From a virus: a stretch of DNA of 24,391 nucleotides. Below, piece after piece: positions 22,975 to 24,391 of this stretch; the first letter of the stretch is position 1; the number at the start of each line of letters is the position of its first letter. The stretch spans positions 1 to 24,391 of IMG/VR virus record IMGVR_UViG_3300042463_001194. The stretch is one strand, 5' to 3'. Under the pieces are notes generated by a model that ran no database searches, was not told the origin of the DNA, and saw only the letters and a list, made by a program, of their open reading frames with translations. Position numbers and translations under genes: made by a program.

Positions 22975-23912
22975 TCGTTAGATTCCGCATCCGTTGTTTC
23001 CTTTTTGTCCTGGCCGTCGTTTGTCTGGGGAACTTCCTGTGCATCTTCAATCTCGATACCTGCCGTTGCAAGTACGGCCGCCGTGTGAATTGCGCCCTGG
23101 GCTAAACGGCCAAGCCGTTCAGAAATAATCTCCGCCGCAGGCCTTCCGTCCGTGACGTTGATGTTACCGTCTAACTCTATACCGCCTCTTACTCCCGCGC
23201 GATCTAGAATCTCCGTAGACGCCTTTAATCTTACCGGCTCTGAAACCGCGGAGTTCATGAGATCCTCGAGAACATCAACCGCATAGGGAGCCGCCTGAAG
23301 TAATTTCTTTCTTGCTCTCTCTATATCGTCGCTAGGATTCTTCTTGACATGCCTTAGGTGAACACGGCATAGGCCGTCATCCTTTAGTCGGCCCGATGAC
23401 CAAAGCATACACCGGATCGCGTCATCCTTGACCTGCCGGCAACGATGAGGCATAGCCGTCGGCTTACGTTTCTCAGAGGCAATCGGATTATCCTGCTCGT
23501 TGATCCACATCCGTGTCGCACCGATAACCCAGGGAGGTACGATGTGATCTGAGGCCGACTCGGCAACTAGGTCCAAGCCTGTCAGGTAATCGGAGTTCAT
23601 GTTCTTGGGATCTACAAGTATCGGCTTCTTCTCCGCCAGGGAGAGGATGCGGCGTTGCGTGACCATGTCCTTTGACCGTGCCTGGATGAGACCGGTAGGA
23701 ACACCGTTCGTAGCGTAGACCGTATCCCAGCCCATCTGTGAGGAGCGCAGGATACTGCGATTCTCATACGTGTCTTCACACACGCCGCGGGAGTGTTCAA
23801 AGATTCCTAGGGCTCCAAGATCCGGGCGGATGTTTGTAGGATCTTCAATGATAGGTGTTGCATCATTGTCGTCGTCCTCTTCGGAGACGGGAAAAAGATT
23901 CGCTGTTGTCAT
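22971..23912 (-). CDS. Probable terminase small subunit-like protein
   Basis: 313 aa. The centre has HRCRQVKDDAIRCMLWSSGR then DDGLCRVHLRHVKKN, a Cys/His zinc element as found ahead of many phage TerS-like proteins. Residues 200-275 (ARKKLLQAAPYAVDVLEDLM, EPVRLKASTEILDRAGVRGG, AAEIISERLGRLAQ) match the TerS helical pattern of aquatic and actinobacterial phages. An acidic tail ends in TTDAESNE. It would recognise packaging DNA and feed TerL, whose gene is about 18.5 kb away. ATG 23912 has no Shine-Dalgarno; TACAAT lies 6 bases upstream, suggesting a leaderless transcript. Confidence 0.72.
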   Translation of the reverse strand: MTTANLFPVSEEDDDNDATPIIEDPTNIRPDLGALGIFEHSRGVCEDTYENRSILRSSQMGWDTVYATNGVPTGLIQARSKDMVTQRRILSLAEKKPILVDPKNMNSDYLTGLDLVAESASDHIVPPWVIGATRMWINEQDNPIASEKRKPTAMPHRCRQVKDDAIRCMLWSSGRLKDDGLCRVHLRHVKKNPSDDIERARKKLLQAAPYAVDVLEDLMNSAVSEPVRLKASTEILDRAGVRGGIELDGNINVTDGRPAAEIISERLGRLAQGAIHTAAVLATAGIEIEDAQEVPQTNDGQDKKETTDAESNE

Positions 23913-23931
23913 TGTTCAATTGTACATACGT

Positions 23932-23989
23932 CTTAAAAAGGAGACAGACTCCGTAACATGGGGAGAGGTCTAATTACGGAGCCTGCCTC
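23932..23989 (-). terminator. Long terminator between the holin-like and TerS-like genes
   Basis: GAGGCAGGCTCCGTAA and TTACGGAGTCTGTCTC form a 16-bp stem (two G-U) with a 17-base loop, followed by CTTTTTAAG. Confidence 0.92.
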
Positions 23990-24014
23990 GATCTTTTTGG
24001 AAGTTAGAAGTTAA

Positions 24015-24197
24015 TTACTTCTTATTTCCAAATGCTGCGTCATTTGGATTTAGGTAACGTAGTACTACTGGAAGTAGAGCTGCTAGGCCAGCCTTTGCGA
24101 TATCTGCTGGATCTGTAACGCCCGCCATGTACACGGCAATTCCTGCGGCAAGAAATGATCTTGCCCATGAAGCTGCCATTGCTTTTAGTTCATTCAT
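24015..24197 (-). CDS. Holin-like small membrane protein
   Basis: 60 aa, MNELKAMAASWARSFLAAGI... then DIAKAGLAALLPVVLRYLNP and NDAAFGNKK. Two short hydrophobic segments (about 10-26 and 33-48) and the closing LNPNDAAFG.K are typical of a small protein widespread in phages of aquatic bacteria and commonly annotated as putative holin. It would form membrane lesions releasing the endolysin. AAGGAG 7 bases before ATG 24197. A terminator follows directly. Confidence 0.82.
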   Translation of the reverse strand: MNELKAMAASWARSFLAAGIAVYMAGVTDPADIAKAGLAALLPVVLRYLNPNDAAFGNKK

Positions 24198-24210
24198 GTG
24201 TTCTCCTTAT

Positions 24211-24240
24211 GAGTCAGGGTTGACTCTAGGGGAAATTCTA
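24211..24240 (-). promoter_or_regulatory. Palindrome and weak -10 before the holin-like gene
   Basis: GAGTCAacccTGACTC (24211-24226) is a perfect 6-bp inverted repeat. TAGAAT (24235-24240) in context CCTGATGTAGAAT resembles a degraded extended -10. Confidence 0.4.
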
Positions 24241-24338
24241 CATCAGGTTGGAGAGGTTGAGGAGGAAAGAGGAGAGAGATAACCTCGCTTCTGCTTTGTG
24301 TAGAAACAGAAAGGGAAGGTTACGGGTAAACTGCTTCT

Positions 24339-24391
24339 CTAGAGCGGGTCGTTTCCTTGAATCAAATCAATCGCCTGTCTTAATCCCAAAG
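24339..24391 (-). CDS. C-terminal end of an upstream gene (partial)
   Basis: Cut by the window edge. The only frame open from the edge reads LGLRQAIDLIQGNDPL and stops at TAG 24341. This looks like an ordinary protein C-terminus, but 17 codons are too few to assign. The 95 bases between its stop and the TAGAAT hexamer hold TAACCT/AGGTTA around a purine/pyrimidine-rich stretch and nothing else I recognise. Confidence 0.4.
   Translation of the reverse strand, partial: LGLRQAIDLIQGNDPL

Noticed and set aside
1-24391. CRISPR array, integrase, att sites, IS elements or anti-CRISPR signature
   Set aside because: No regularly spaced repeats, recombinase motifs or terminal inverted repeats were found. 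Repeats seen are terminators, promoters and leaders.

Overview
The window is a segment of a tailed double-stranded DNA phage genome (Caudoviricetes). It carries a large terminase subunit, a probable small terminase subunit, a holin-like protein, a CHAP-type endolysin, a lytic transglycosylase, and many small, tightly packed genes of unknown function. Every supported gene is on the minus strand, so transcription runs from base 24391 towards base 1. The host is probably an actinobacterium of moderate GC. This is inferred from a DUF7455-like zinc protein, a DUF3846 protein, a 20S-proteasome-like hydrolase and terminase genes with no Shine-Dalgarno sequence. No structural genes (portal, capsid, tail) are present.

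Layout in the direction of transcription. 24.4-22.0 kb: end of an upstream gene, holin-like protein, TerS-like protein, coiled-coil protein and a CHAP endolysin in overlapping frames. 21.9-19.2 kb: DNA-binding and small proteins. 19.2-15.3 kb: a MoxR-type AAA+ ATPase, a metallopeptidase-like/VWA protein and a secreted subtilisin-like protease. 15.2-13.8 kb: a chain of small overlapping genes including DUF3846. 13.7-13.4 kb: no credible gene, but a promoter, several hairpins and a terminator-like stem, so probably a structured non-coding RNA. 13.4-9.8 kb: eight one-gene cassettes, each with its own promoter, a GATTGG leader and usually a hairpin terminator; 12.75-11.0 kb is a strong GC-skew island. 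9.7-6.6 kb: small operons with zinc-ribbon proteins and a sigma-region-4-like DNA-binding protein. 6.6-3.1 kb: proteasome-like hydrolase, dual-specificity phosphatase, histone-deacetylase-like hydrolase and TerL. 3.0-0.2 kb: membrane, zinc-ribbon and HTH proteins, then a lytic transglycosylase and a peptidoglycan-binding protein.

Expression is unusually legible. About 25 units start with an extended -10 promoter (TGnTATAAT). About a dozen of these also have a TTTACT/TTTACA/TTTGCT/TGTACT -35 at exactly 17 bp, often inside the T-rich tail of the preceding terminator. Outside the cassette array many units share a ribosome-binding leader close to AACGACGRAAGGA. A second group (PG-binding protein, transglycosylase, TerL, zinc-ribbon gene) instead has a palindrome holding TATAGT, possibly a late promoter or operator class. 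Several leaders hold long stems suggestive of RNA regulation or mRNA stabilisation.
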